From Mycobacterium sp. 050128 (GTDB taxonomy: Bacteria > Actinomycetota > Actinomycetes > Mycobacteriales > Mycobacteriaceae): a DNA stretch of 64,000 bases. The translations under genes and the position numbers were made by a program. Below, in pieces: positions 8,304 through 17,712 of the stretch (the stretch's first letter is position 1; every line of letters begins with the position of its first letter). Under the pieces are notes generated by a model. That model saw only the letters and a program-made list of their open reading frames with translations, was not told where the DNA came from and did not search any database. The DNA lies in the NCBI RefSeq assembly GCF_036409155.1, contig NZ_JAZGLW010000002.1, forward strand, positions 186,001 through 250,000. The letters run 5' to 3'.

Positions 8304-9034
8304 CCGTTCGGATCGGCACTTCGGGGTGGTCCTACGACCACTGGGTCGAGGTGCTCTACCCGCGCGGAACGGCATCCGCGCGCCGGCTCGCCCGATACGC
8401 GGAGGTTTTCGACACCGTCGAGCTCAACGCGAGCTTTTACCGCTGGCCGAAGGATTCGACGTTCACCCGATGGCGCGACCAGCTGCCTCCCGGCTTCACG
8501 ATGTCGGTCAAGGCCCACCGTGGATTGACCCACTATCGCCGGCTGGGCTCGCCCGAGCCGTGGATCGAGCGGTTCGAACGGTGTTGGCATCTGCTGGGAG
8601 ACCGTCACGGTGTGCTGTTGGTCCAGGTGCATCCAGAATGGCAGCGCGACAGTGCATCTCAGGCGCGACTGGATTCATTCCTGGATCGCGTGCCGGCATC
8701 GATCCGGGTGGCCGTCGAGTTGCGCCACCCGTCTTGGGACGACCCTGCCGTCTACCAGTTGCTGGAACGCCACCGCGCCGCGTACGTGGTGATGAGCGGT
8801 GCGGGTTTGGCTTGCATACCGCGCGCCACCACCGATCTGGTCTACATCCGCATGCATGGCCCGGACCCGGAACCGCTCTACGCCGGTTCCTACCCGGACG
8901 GCGAGTTGCGGTCCTGGGCGGACCGGATCGTCGCATGGGACCGCGAGGGCAGGGACGTGTGGATGTACTTCAACAACGACCTGGGCGGCCACGCCGTCCG
9001 CAACGCGCTCGCGCTGCGGGATCTGGTGAGTTAG
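8300..9034 (+). CDS. DUF72 family TIM-barrel protein
   Basis: A 244-residue DUF72 (YecE-like) protein. It starts with the family hallmark VRIGTSGWSYDHW and continues with FDTVELNASFYRWP, FTMSVKAHR, VAVELRHPSW and VYIRMHGP, and near the end VWMYFNNDLGGHAVRNA. The function of the family is unknown; the fold is a TIM barrel. The start is TTG 8300, overlapping the stop of the upstream HhH-GPD gene by 4 bases. Co-translation with a repair-like protein is suggestive but not proof of a shared role. Confidence 0.9.
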   Translation: MTVRIGTSGWSYDHWVEVLYPRGTASARRLARYAEVFDTVELNASFYRWPKDSTFTRWRDQLPPGFTMSVKAHRGLTHYRRLGSPEPWIERFERCWHLLGDRHGVLLVQVHPEWQRDSASQARLDSFLDRVPASIRVAVELRHPSWDDPAVYQLLERHRAAYVVMSGAGLACIPRATTDLVYIRMHGPDPEPLYAGSYPDGELRSWADRIVAWDREGRDVWMYFNNDLGGHAVRNALALRDLVS

Positions 9035-9078
9035 TCCGGCGCGAGTGGAACGACCCCGACAAGCGGGCCGACCCGTCC

Positions 9079-11202
9079 TCACCGCTCGCTGATCTGCTGG
9101 GCTGACGGCGGTTCGACGGGCACCCAGTCGTGGTCGATGACATCCGGCGGGTGCTGGGCCTGCAGGCGTTCCCGTTCGGCGCGGCGGCGTTTGATCCGCA
9201 GCCGGGCGTCGGCCGGCATGGTCACCAGTTCATCGCAGGTCAGGTAATACACGTCATCGACGACGTCGATCAGGTCGGCCGTGACTCGCCGAGATCCCAG
9301 CTCGCGCAACGTCATTCGAAGCTCATGGGTGAACCGCAGGGTGGTGTCGTGGGCGAGCTCGCGCGAGACGCGGGCGTTGGTGGCGATTCGCTGGACCAGC
9401 GTCGCGGGCGGGTCTGGTTCGGTGGGCTCGCCGGCCGCTTCGGCGGCCGCGGTCAACAGCATCGCCGGGTCGTCGCCGAAGACTCGGCTGGCGAGCTCGC
9501 CCGCTCCGGGCCCGCGGTGCCCGATCTGCGCTATCGCGGCATCCACCAACGCAGCGGTCGGGGGCGACAGCGCACGGATGCTGGCGAGGTTGCCTTCGGC
9601 GGCCATCGCCCGCAGAGGCGGGTCGGCACGCAGCGCGGCGGTCAGCTCGGCGCTCACGTCGGTGACGCGGTCGCTTTGCATGATCGCGTTCACTCCGGGC
9701 ACGCGGGAGCCCGCCGCGGTGTGTTCGAGTGCCGCCGCGGTGACACCGGAGTCGATCAACCACAGCGCCGTGAGAATCCAGCCCTGGTGAATGCGGTCCC
9801 GCAGCAACCGAACTCGCACGCCCAGGCCCGCGTCGGGCAACAGACTCAGTTGTGTCGCATCGGCATGTTCGGCGTACGCGGCGGCGCTGTAGGCCCGGGT
9901 GTCGGCCTTGAGATGATGCATCAGGGCCAGCGATCGCATCGTGGCGACCGCCTTGGCGACCGATCCGAGCGCTCCGGCTGCCAGCCGGGGCTGGCCGAAT
10001 GGCAGCACATCTGCGACCTGCGGCTGACCGACCAACGTGCGCTTGACGAGGGCCTGGTCATCCCAGCCGAGCAGCTGGTTGGCGGCGACGACGTTGGCCG
10101 AGACCCCGACATAGGGGCGGTGACCGAACACGGCGATGGCCCTGCTGCCCCATTCCTCGTTGACCACACCGCCCAGCGTCAGCGCCTGGCCCATCACCCG
10201 GCTGGCGGTGCGCAGTCCGCTCAACTGCACGTCCAGGGTGATCGGGGTCAGCGGCCCGGGCAACGCCTCGGCGAGGCCGTCGGTGGCGAATACCGGAAAT
10301 CGTGGATCGATGCGGTCGTCGAACTCGCCCTCGACGCCCTCGGGCGCGGCACTGTGCAGTTCGTCGGATGGTGCGGGACGCGGGAAGACCTCCACCGGAA
10401 GCGCCATTTGCACGCCGTGGCTGGTCGCGCCGCCGGCGCCGAGTTTGCGGCCGACGAGTCCGCGCGCGGTGTCGGCGACCGCATCGAAGGCCGGCCAGCC
10501 GAACTCGAACTGCCAATCCTCTTGGGCGGCAACGATATCCACCTCGGGAATCGGCTGCGGCCAGCCGCGGATCCGATGCGTTCGCGACCTGGGGTCTACG
10601 GCGCGCAACAGTCGCCAAGCGGTCACCACATTGGTGGTGTCCGGAGTGGCCAGATCCACGATGCCGGTGCGGTCGGTGTTCAGCGCCAAGACCAGAAAGC
10701 GCACCAGGTCGTCGAGGTGCAGCACCCGCATCGGTTGCGCGGACACCTTCGTGCGCAGCACGGTGGCCACCGTGCGGCACACCATCCAGTCGAGCTGGCG
10801 GCCCACCGGCGGTGCGATCCGGATGATCAGGCTTGGCCCCAGGCTCGTGGACACCAGGTCCTCGGCCGGCTGGTAGACGTCGGCGGCGCCGGCGGCCTGG
10901 GATACGAACAGCAGGCGCGCGCCGGCGCGTCCGGCCGCGTGCGTCACATGCGCCACACCGTTGATGCCCGCGGTGCCGGGTGCGTCGGGCTCGACCGGGG
11001 CCAGATGGATCACCGCGTCGGCTTGGTCGGCCAGTTCTTGCAGGATGGGGTCGTTCAGTGATGCGCAGACGAATTCGACCGCGGGGTCCAGACGCGCGTC
11101 GGGGTGCTGCGAAATGCCGGTAACCGAATGCCCGGCAGCAATCAGCTGCCGTGCAACCAGCCGCCCGAGTGTGCCGGTGGCGTCGGTAACCAGGGTGTGC
11201 AC
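9079..11202 (-). CDS. Rv1868-like composite protein: NAD(P)-binding epimerase domain plus PEP-synthase-like helical region
   Basis: A 707-residue protein. Residues 1-230 are a Rossmann epimerase-type domain (LVTDATGTLGRLVARQLIAAG, then RLLFVSQAAGAADVYQPAE). From about 340 to the end it resembles the helical linker of PEP synthase/rifampicin phosphotransferase-type enzymes: RPYVGVSANVVAANQLL, ATLVQRIATNARVSRELAHD, and DVVDDVYYLTCDELVTMPAD. The ATP-grasp and phosphohistidine domains that make those enzymes catalytic are absent. Start is GTG 11202. It ends the minus-strand group with the thiolase-like and CoA-transferase genes, the same neighbours as in M. tuberculosis. The biochemical role is unknown. 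Confidence 0.8.
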   Translation of the reverse strand: MHTLVTDATGTLGRLVARQLIAAGHSVTGISQHPDARLDPAVEFVCASLNDPILQELADQADAVIHLAPVEPDAPGTAGINGVAHVTHAAGRAGARLLFVSQAAGAADVYQPAEDLVSTSLGPSLIIRIAPPVGRQLDWMVCRTVATVLRTKVSAQPMRVLHLDDLVRFLVLALNTDRTGIVDLATPDTTNVVTAWRLLRAVDPRSRTHRIRGWPQPIPEVDIVAAQEDWQFEFGWPAFDAVADTARGLVGRKLGAGGATSHGVQMALPVEVFPRPAPSDELHSAAPEGVEGEFDDRIDPRFPVFATDGLAEALPGPLTPITLDVQLSGLRTASRVMGQALTLGGVVNEEWGSRAIAVFGHRPYVGVSANVVAANQLLGWDDQALVKRTLVGQPQVADVLPFGQPRLAAGALGSVAKAVATMRSLALMHHLKADTRAYSAAAYAEHADATQLSLLPDAGLGVRVRLLRDRIHQGWILTALWLIDSGVTAAALEHTAAGSRVPGVNAIMQSDRVTDVSAELTAALRADPPLRAMAAEGNLASIRALSPPTAALVDAAIAQIGHRGPGAGELASRVFGDDPAMLLTAAAEAAGEPTEPDPPATLVQRIATNARVSRELAHDTTLRFTHELRMTLRELGSRRVTADLIDVVDDVYYLTCDELVTMPADARLRIKRRRAERERLQAQHPPDVIDHDWVPVEPPSAQQISER

Positions 11203-11309
11203 CTGGGGCTCACCTCCCCCAACGTCTGATTCGACAATATGCGCGCCACTATCGCTGCGCGACCGTTACTGAGTGAACGGCACCGTGGCCTGGTCTTTTC
11301 CCCGCCGGG

Positions 11310-12794
11310 CTACTGCAGCGTGGCGTTGCCGTCCGCGGTGACGGCCACCTTGGCGCCACCGATATCTTCACGAACAGTTGCCTGCGCCGCGTCGGGGTCG
11401 GCAATCACCGCCAGCGCCCGGGATCCGTCGGGCGTGCGTACCGCAACGAAAGCCTTCTCCGGTTGCCCGTCGCGATCGAACGGCGTCGTCCACGCTTCGA
11501 CCGTGCCGACGCCTTCCCACTGCACCAACGCCTCCCGGATCGGTTCCCGGTCCACCACGGATTGCACGTTCTCCCAACGGAATTCGTCTGGTGGCTCGGT
11601 GCCGTAGACCCCGAAGCTGTGCTTGGTCAGGTAGCCGCCGTTGGCGGTGATCAGGGCGCGTCTTCCGGGATTGGCCACCAGCAGTTCGGCCACCGTGGCA
11701 ATCGAGTGCATCACGTAGTTGCTCCACGGGCCGCCGGCGAAGGTCAGGCCACCGGTGACCGTCAGCGGCCGGGCGGGGTCGTCGGTACTCAATCCGAGCT
11801 CGGCGGCCGCCACCTGAACGGCGGACGGAAAGCACGAGTACAGGTCGACATAGTCGACGTCGTCGATGCCCAGGCCGGCCAGCTGCAGTGCCCGCGCACC
11901 GGCGATTCGGATGGCCGCCGACCGGTGCAGTTCGTGGCGCTCCGCGATCGACGGGGTGTCGTAGGCGTCGGTACCGGCGTGCGGGTAGATCCAGCGCTCT
12001 TCCGGGACGTGCAGGCGGGCGGCCTGCTCGACCGACGTCAGGACCAGCGCGGCGCCCTGATCGACCATGTTGTTGGAGTTCATCAACTTCGTGTAGGGCC
12101 AGCTGATCATCCGGTTGTGCGGGCCGGGCTGCGCGATCTCGGCGGCGGTCGCGGGTTTTCGGATCCAGGCGTGCGGATTGCCGACCGCGACGGCATTGAA
12201 GCGCGCCCACAGCTCCCCGATGCGGTCGCGATGCTCCTCGACCGACTCATCGTTCGCGATGCGCAGGGACTGCTCGAACAGCGGGTAGACATAGGCCGGC
12301 CGGTCCAGCCTGATCCTGAGCTCGGCGTCGCCGGCCATCGGCACGTCCTCACCGCTGACCTGTGCCATCGGCACGGATTCGTCCTGAGCCGTCCACTCGA
12401 GCCGGCCGCCCTTGGCCTTCAGCCCCCGCCGGGTGCGCCAGGTTTCGGCGCCGGTGAGCAGCACCATCCCGGCACGACCCTGCTGGATGTCCAGGCAGGC
12501 CTGATTCAGCAGTGTCTGCGGCACGTTGCCGCCCACCGGGCTGTACAGCGTCGTGAACCTCGGTGCGCCGATCCGCTCGCCGACCAGCAGCCCGGCGTCG
12601 CGGTAGGTTGCCGACAGCACGTTGACCACCCGGACCGAGTCCACTGCCCGCAGAACCTGCGCGTCGGCGGCCATCTGAGCTGCGGCGACCATCAGGTCGA
12701 CGGGTTCGACCGAACGTGTTTGCGGGTCGATCTCGTCGCGGTGGTTGACCTGGCCATAGCCGATCAGCACCGGTGTTTTGGGGTCGACGGGCAT
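11310..12794 (-). CDS. Thiolase-superfamily protein (Rv1867-like)
   Basis: A 494-residue protein beginning PVDPKTPVLIGYGQVNHRDE, typical of acetyl-CoA acetyltransferase/SCP2-thiolase relatives. It has NQACLDIQQGRAGMVLLTGAE (about 100-120), IDDVDYVDLYSCFPSAVQVA, and LTVTGGLTFAGGPWSNYVMH. The usual nucleophilic Cys block is not conserved (GGNVPQTLLNQA), so classical thiolysis is doubtful. The last 90 residues form an added domain (VGTVEAWTTPFDRDGQPEKA). Start ATG 12794. It lies 47 bases after the CoA-transferase gene, so both are likely co-transcribed and may act on the same acyl-CoA. Confidence 0.83.
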   Translation of the reverse strand: MPVDPKTPVLIGYGQVNHRDEIDPQTRSVEPVDLMVAAAQMAADAQVLRAVDSVRVVNVLSATYRDAGLLVGERIGAPRFTTLYSPVGGNVPQTLLNQACLDIQQGRAGMVLLTGAETWRTRRGLKAKGGRLEWTAQDESVPMAQVSGEDVPMAGDAELRIRLDRPAYVYPLFEQSLRIANDESVEEHRDRIGELWARFNAVAVGNPHAWIRKPATAAEIAQPGPHNRMISWPYTKLMNSNNMVDQGAALVLTSVEQAARLHVPEERWIYPHAGTDAYDTPSIAERHELHRSAAIRIAGARALQLAGLGIDDVDYVDLYSCFPSAVQVAAAELGLSTDDPARPLTVTGGLTFAGGPWSNYVMHSIATVAELLVANPGRRALITANGGYLTKHSFGVYGTEPPDEFRWENVQSVVDREPIREALVQWEGVGTVEAWTTPFDRDGQPEKAFVAVRTPDGSRALAVIADPDAAQATVREDIGGAKVAVTADGNATLQ

Positions 12795-12841
12795 CAGACG
12801 AATTTATCGTGGCGACGGCACGGGCCCCGCCGGCGGTGTGA

Positions 12842-15235
12842 TTACGTGCTGTCGGCGGCCGCGAACAGCACCCGATCGGCGATCAGCCGGTCGATCTCCT
12901 CGGCGCTCATACCCAGCAGCTTCCGGCAGAGCTCCCGGGTGTCCTGACCGGGCAAGGGTGCGGGCCGCTGTGGGGCCGGCGGGATGTGGTGGAACGGCGC
13001 CGGCCCGGTCTCGGCCGGCAGCGGCCGCTCGACCAGGGGATGCACCATGTCGCTGAGCAGCTTGCGCTCGACCAGTTGCGGGTCCGCGAGGACGTCCGGT
13101 GGACGGTTCATCGGGCCGGCCGCAATCCCGGCCGCCTGCAGCGCTTCGGCGGCCTGTGCCGGGGTTCGCGTGCGAGTCCACGCGGCGACCAGCCGCACCA
13201 ACTCCGCGCGATGGGCCGTCCGCGCCTGACCCGTCGCGAAGCGCGGATCGTCAGCCAGCTGGGATTGTTCGAAAAGTACGGTGAGACAGCGCCATTCGCT
13301 GTCCGAGCGAATCGAGATCACGCACCACTCGTCATCGCCGGCGCACGGGTAGACCGCGTGCACGCTGGTGTCGTCGCAGACCGCGGCGCCCGCTCCCAGT
13401 GCGGCCTGGGTGACGTACAGGGTGTCGAGCTGATTGACGACGACCTCGGCCTGCGAGATGTGGACATGGGCCGGGTCGCCGGTCCGATCACGGCGGATCA
13501 GGGCGGCCAGTGCGGCGATCGCGGTGACCCGCCCCACGATGTGGTCGGGAAAGATGGTCGTCGCGTCGTAGAACGCATGCCGGGCCCCGGCGGCACGAGC
13601 TTCGGCGGAAGCTTCCTCGGACGTCCAGAGACTGGTCACTCCGGTGGTGGCACGGACCAACGGGCCGTAGCCCATGCGCCTGCTCCACGGCCCCCGGTTT
13701 CCGAACGCGCTGCTGCCCGCGAGCACGATGCGGGGGTTGATCTCGCGCAGGGTTTCGAATGAAAACCCAAGCGAGGTAAGCGTTCCCGGCTTGAAGTTGG
13801 CGAACACCGCGTCGGCCTCGGCGACCAGCCGGCGGAAGATCTCGTTGCCCTGCTCGCTGCGCAGGTCCAAGCCCAGCGCCAGGTGATTGCGGTGGGTCCA
13901 GGCAAACGACTCGCTCATCACCGCGCCGACTCGCGACTGCCGCAGCCCGTCGGGATAGTCGGCGCTTTCGACCTTGATGACCTGCGCGCCCAAGTCCCCG
14001 TAGAGCCGGCTCAGCTCGCCCCCGGCGACGATCACGCCCAGGTCGAGAATTCTGAGGTCCTTGAACGGGTACTCGCCGGACCCGCCCGACGGGACTGCCG
14101 TCACCGGGTCGGCCAGCCAGCGCGGTTCGTCGGCTCCGGCGGCCGGAGCGGGAGTCCGGAAGCCGCTGCGTTCGTCGTCGACCACGAAATATCCGGTGGG
14201 CACGTCGGTGTGCACCCCGGGCACCAGCTCGGCGTTGGTGATCGCGCCGACGGCCTGGAAGTGCTCGGAGGCCAAGATCCGCGACGGCGTCAGCACCGCG
14301 GAGATCGGGACGCCGTGCGCCTGTCCCTCGGCAACCAGCTCCTTCATGGTCTTGTCGGCGAACAACGCGTCGACCAGCACGCTGATCTGCGGCCATGCGG
14401 CGAACCGGGCGCCCAGGGTGTCGAAGCGGGGGTCCTGGAATTCCTCCGGCTCCCCCAGCCAGCGGCGCAGGCCACGCCACTGCCGCGGCGCCATCACGCA
14501 GAGCCGGACGTAGCCGTCCCGGCACGGGCAGATCGGGTAGGGGTCCTGGTTTTTCGGCCGGCCCCGCCACGCGCTGGTGCGCTGTCCCGCGGTGGCCTGC
14601 CCATGCGCGCCGAATGCCGGGTCGAGCGCCATCACGACCGCGTCGAAACGCGAGAAGTCGATGTAATCGCCTGTGCCGCAACGTAGTCGGTCGTAATAGG
14701 CGACGAGCACCGCCCAGGCCGCCTGCACGGCGGCGGTGGCCGACGCGATGCCGTCGGGCGGCAACACCGGGGTACCGACGGTCGGTCCGGACCGCGACAG
14801 TGCGCCGGACATCGCGAAGAGCACCGGGTCGGTCGCACGCCACGACGAGCGCGGACCGGTGGCGCCGAAGTCGGTGATCGAGAGCACCACCAGATGCGGG
14901 TAGCGATCGACCAACTCGGCAGCCGAGGTGCCGAACGCGGCGGCCTGATCCGCCGCGTCGACGACGATGTCGGCTCCCCCGACGAGCTCGAAGAAGCTGC
15001 GGCGGTCGTCGTCGTCGCGCGAATCCAGCACCACGCTGCGTTTGTTGGCGTTGTGCACGGCGAACGGGATGCTGGCACCGGCCAGCGTGGGCCGGTCGTG
15101 ACGAGCGGGGCTGCCGCCCGGAGGTTCCACTGTGACGACGTCTGCTCCCAGGTCGGCGAGCAGGCGAGTCACCGTGTCGCTGACGCCGCCGGACAAGTCG
15201 ACGATGCGCACCGCGGCGAGCAACTTATCGGCCAT
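12842..15235 (-). CDS. Fused double-domain CaiB/BaiF (class III) CoA-transferase, Rv1866-like
   Basis: A 797-residue protein made of two CoA-transferase family III domains in tandem. The first starts LLAAVRIVDLSGGVSDTVTR (5-24) and the second starts FKDLRILDLGVIVAGGELSR (about 402-421). Both contain the LGADVV/LGAQVIKVE motif, and the second has VFANFKPGTLTSLG. Class III enzymes move CoA between carboxylic acids through an Asp thioester. M. tuberculosis Rv1866 (778 residues) has the same architecture. Start ATG 15235 was chosen because the domain begins right after it; an ATG ten codons upstream is in frame. Substrate unknown. Confidence 0.88.
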   Translation of the reverse strand: MADKLLAAVRIVDLSGGVSDTVTRLLADLGADVVTVEPPGGSPARHDRPTLAGASIPFAVHNANKRSVVLDSRDDDDRRSFFELVGGADIVVDAADQAAAFGTSAAELVDRYPHLVVLSITDFGATGPRSSWRATDPVLFAMSGALSRSGPTVGTPVLPPDGIASATAAVQAAWAVLVAYYDRLRCGTGDYIDFSRFDAVVMALDPAFGAHGQATAGQRTSAWRGRPKNQDPYPICPCRDGYVRLCVMAPRQWRGLRRWLGEPEEFQDPRFDTLGARFAAWPQISVLVDALFADKTMKELVAEGQAHGVPISAVLTPSRILASEHFQAVGAITNAELVPGVHTDVPTGYFVVDDERSGFRTPAPAAGADEPRWLADPVTAVPSGGSGEYPFKDLRILDLGVIVAGGELSRLYGDLGAQVIKVESADYPDGLRQSRVGAVMSESFAWTHRNHLALGLDLRSEQGNEIFRRLVAEADAVFANFKPGTLTSLGFSFETLREINPRIVLAGSSAFGNRGPWSRRMGYGPLVRATTGVTSLWTSEEASAEARAAGARHAFYDATTIFPDHIVGRVTAIAALAALIRRDRTGDPAHVHISQAEVVVNQLDTLYVTQAALGAGAAVCDDTSVHAVYPCAGDDEWCVISIRSDSEWRCLTVLFEQSQLADDPRFATGQARTAHRAELVRLVAAWTRTRTPAQAAEALQAAGIAAGPMNRPPDVLADPQLVERKLLSDMVHPLVERPLPAETGPAPFHHIPPAPQRPAPLPGQDTRELCRKLLGMSAEEIDRLIADRVLFAAADST

Positions 15236-15367
15236 CCGCCCACCGTACCGGCCCTGTGTGGCCAAATGCGCAGCCGCTCAACCTGGTTCGGATGGGCTTC
15301 GGATCGGCCGAGTCGACCGGCTACGCTGCGTAGTTTGTTGTCCGCCGAGGAACGGAGGAATCGGTCC

Positions 15368-16276
15368 GTGAGTGCGCACTTGAGTTACGTCGAAGCGCTT
15401 TTGGTCGGCGCCGCGCAGGGCGTGACCGAGCTATTCCCGGTGTCGAGCCTCGGTCACTCGATATTGGTGCCGGCCCTGGTCGGCGGCCAATGGGCGCGCG
15501 ACTTGGACGTCTCCGCACCGCAGTCCCCGTACCTGGCGTTCATCGTCGGCCTGCACGTCGCCACCGCCGCCGCGTTGCTGGTGTTCTTTTGGCGCGATTG
15601 GCTGCGGGTGCTGGCCGGATTCGTATCGTCGGTGCAGCGCCGTCGAATCCGGACGGCCAACGAGCGGTTGGCCTGGCTGATCGTGGCCGCCACCATCCCG
15701 GTGGGACTGGCGGGCCTGTTCCTGGAGAAGTTGTTTCGCACCACGCTGGGCAAACCGATTCCGGCCGCGGCGTTCCTGCTGCTCAATGGAATTGCCCTCT
15801 ACGTTGGCGAGCTGCTGCGCCGCCGTGCCGTGGCGGATCAGCCCTCGGCCGCCGGCCAATCCGCGCACGGCGGCGAGGCCGTCGACTCGCGGCTCGCCGA
15901 GGTCCCCCTCGGCCGGGGCGTGCTGATCGGCAGCGCTCAGATCCTTGCGCTGCTCCCCGGGATCAGCCGATCGGGCATCACGATCGTGGCCGGTCTGTGG
16001 CGGGGGCTGTCCCACGAAGACGCGGCGCGGTTCTCGTTCCTGCTGGCCACGCCGATCATCCTGGCCGCCGGCGTCTACAAGATCCCCGATCTGTTCGGGC
16101 CGATGGGCGCCGGGATAGCCGGCCAGGTCCTAGCCGGCAGCCTCGCCTCGTTTGTCTGTGCCTATCTGGCGGTGCGGTTCCTCACCCGGTACTTCGAAAC
16201 CCGTACCCTGATCCCGTTCGCCATCTACTGCGCGGTGTTCGGGGCCGGCAGCCTCGCCTGGTTGACGTTGCGGTAG
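15368..16276 (+). CDS. uppP: Undecaprenyl-diphosphatase UppP/BacA paralogue
   Basis: A 302-residue multi-pass membrane protein. It carries the two UppP signatures: QGVTELFPVSSLGHS (17-31; Q17, E21, S26, S27, H30) and LPGISRSGITI with R201. The enzyme removes a phosphate from decaprenyl/undecaprenyl diphosphate to recycle the lipid carrier of cell-wall synthesis, and its overexpression gives bacitracin resistance. Start GTG 15368, with GGAGG at 15354-15358. The sequence is clearly different from what I recall of M. tuberculosis Rv2136c, so this is probably a second copy. Divergent from the CoA-transferase gene. Not the same as the ABC-type BacA at 57544. Confidence 0.92.
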   Translation: MSAHLSYVEALLVGAAQGVTELFPVSSLGHSILVPALVGGQWARDLDVSAPQSPYLAFIVGLHVATAAALLVFFWRDWLRVLAGFVSSVQRRRIRTANERLAWLIVAATIPVGLAGLFLEKLFRTTLGKPIPAAAFLLLNGIALYVGELLRRRAVADQPSAAGQSAHGGEAVDSRLAEVPLGRGVLIGSAQILALLPGISRSGITIVAGLWRGLSHEDAARFSFLLATPIILAAGVYKIPDLFGPMGAGIAGQVLAGSLASFVCAYLAVRFLTRYFETRTLIPFAIYCAVFGAGSLAWLTLR

Positions 16277-16304
16277 CGGGAGTACTAGCACAAGGTGTCT
16301 TGAG

Positions 16305-16775
16305 ATGAGCGATCAGGAATCAGTGTGGGATTACCCGCGGCCTCCGCGCGTCGAGCCATTCACCGGCTCGATCACCGTTGAGCTGGGCGGCCACATCATT
16401 GCCTCGACCGGCCACTCCTGGCGAGTCCTCGAGACCAGTCACCCGCCGACGTATTACCTGCCGCGTGACGCGTTCGCCGACGGCGCGGTGCGCTCCGCAT
16501 CCGGTAGCTCGTGGTGCGAATGGAAAGGCCGGGCGAGCTACTACGACCTGGTCGGCGGTGACGTCGTCGCCCCCAGGGCGGCGTGGAGTTATCGGAACCC
16601 GACCCCGGGCTTCGAGTCGATCGCCGGTGCGCTGGCCGTGATGGCCGCCGCCGTCGACCGGTGCACCGTCAACGGCGAGGTCGTCACCGCGCAGCCCGGT
16701 GGCTTTTACGGGGGTTGGATCACCAGCTGGGTCATCGGGCCGTTCAAGGGTGTCCCCGGTTCGGCGGGCTGGTGA
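16305..16775 (+). CDS. DUF427 domain protein
   Basis: A 156-residue protein with a DUF427 beta-rich domain: ITVELGGHIIASTGHSWRVLETSHPPTYYLP in its first third, SSWCEWKGRASYYDL, and RAAWSYRNPTPGFESIAGALA. Family members are small, widespread in actinobacteria, and without known activity. Start ATG 16305, 28 bases after uppP, so possibly in the same transcript. Confidence 0.88.
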   Translation: MSDQESVWDYPRPPRVEPFTGSITVELGGHIIASTGHSWRVLETSHPPTYYLPRDAFADGAVRSASGSSWCEWKGRASYYDLVGGDVVAPRAAWSYRNPTPGFESIAGALAVMAAAVDRCTVNGEVVTAQPGGFYGGWITSWVIGPFKGVPGSAGW

Positions 16776-16817
16776 AGGATCATTGCGCGGCACGACATCG
16801 AGTGCTGTGCTAGCCGG

Positions 16818-17666
16818 ATGGCAGACACGGCATCCATCGGCCTCAAAGTCCAGGGCAAGGTCATCGTGATCACCGGCGGCGCACGGGGAATCGGGCTGGC
16901 CACCGCGACCGCACTGCACAATCTGGGCGCCAAGGTCGCGATCGGCGACATCGACGAGGTCCGGGTCAAGGAGTCGGGTGCCGCCCTCGGCCTCGACGTG
17001 TACGGCAAACTCGATGTCACCGACTCGCACTCGTTTTCGGAATTCCTCGACGAGGTGGAGCGTCAGCTCGGCCCGATCGACGTGCTGGTCAACAACGCCG
17101 GCATCATGCCGCTCGGCCGCATCATCGAAGAGCCCGATGCGGTCACCCGGCGCATTCTGGACATCAACGTCTTCGGCGTCATGGTGGGCACCAAGCTGGC
17201 CCTGGAACGGATGATCCCGCGCAAGGAAGGCCACATCATCAACGTCGCCTCGCTTGCCGGGGAGACCTACATCCCCGGCGCGGCCACCTACTGTGCCAGC
17301 AAACACGCCGTGATCGGCTACACCGACGCGGCCAGGATCGAGTACCGGGGCAGCGGCGTGCGGTTCTCGCTCGTCAATCCGACCTTCGTCAACACCGAAC
17401 TGATCGCCGGAACCCAGGGAGCCAAGGGCATCAAAAACGCCGAACCGTCCGATATCGCCGACGCGATCATCAAACTGGTGGCCCACCCCAAGCCGCGGGT
17501 TCGGGTCACCCGGCTGGCCGGGGCGATCATCGCCTCGCAGAAGTTCCTGCCACGCGGGTTGTCGGAGGGCATCAATCGTCTCCTCGGTGGTGAGCACGTC
17601 TTCACCGACGACATCGACGTCGAGAAGCGCAAGGCCTACGAGAACCGCGCACGCGGCGACGAGTGA
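16818..17666 (+). CDS. Short-chain dehydrogenase/reductase (Rv1865c-like)
   Basis: A 282-residue classical SDR. It has the NAD(P) motif TGGARGIG (15-22), NNAG (about 93-96), the catalytic Ser in NVASLAGE and YCASKHA with Tyr and Lys. C-terminal residues after 225 (KPRVRVTRLAGAIIASQKF) form an extension found in mycobacterial SDRs acting on lipid or steroid-like substrates. The substrate is not known. Start ATG 16818; it is 46 bases upstream of the phosphoketolase gene. Confidence 0.9.
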   Translation: MADTASIGLKVQGKVIVITGGARGIGLATATALHNLGAKVAIGDIDEVRVKESGAALGLDVYGKLDVTDSHSFSEFLDEVERQLGPIDVLVNNAGIMPLGRIIEEPDAVTRRILDINVFGVMVGTKLALERMIPRKEGHIINVASLAGETYIPGAATYCASKHAVIGYTDAARIEYRGSGVRFSLVNPTFVNTELIAGTQGAKGIKNAEPSDIADAIIKLVAHPKPRVRVTRLAGAIIASQKFLPRGLSEGINRLLGGEHVFTDDIDVEKRKAYENRARGDE

Positions 17667-17712
17667 CCGTCTCGCGTAGCGACTTTCATCGTCGGCGCGG
17701 ACAATCGGGCAC

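Noticed and set aside
9130..11061. A 643-codon open frame on the plus strand opposite the Rv1868-like gene
   Set aside because: Its sequence is Arg/Gly/Gln-rich without domains, and the minus-strand frame has clear protein motifs. Long antisense frames are usual in GC-rich DNA; similar ones opposite lon, glcB and gcvB were rejected for the same reason.
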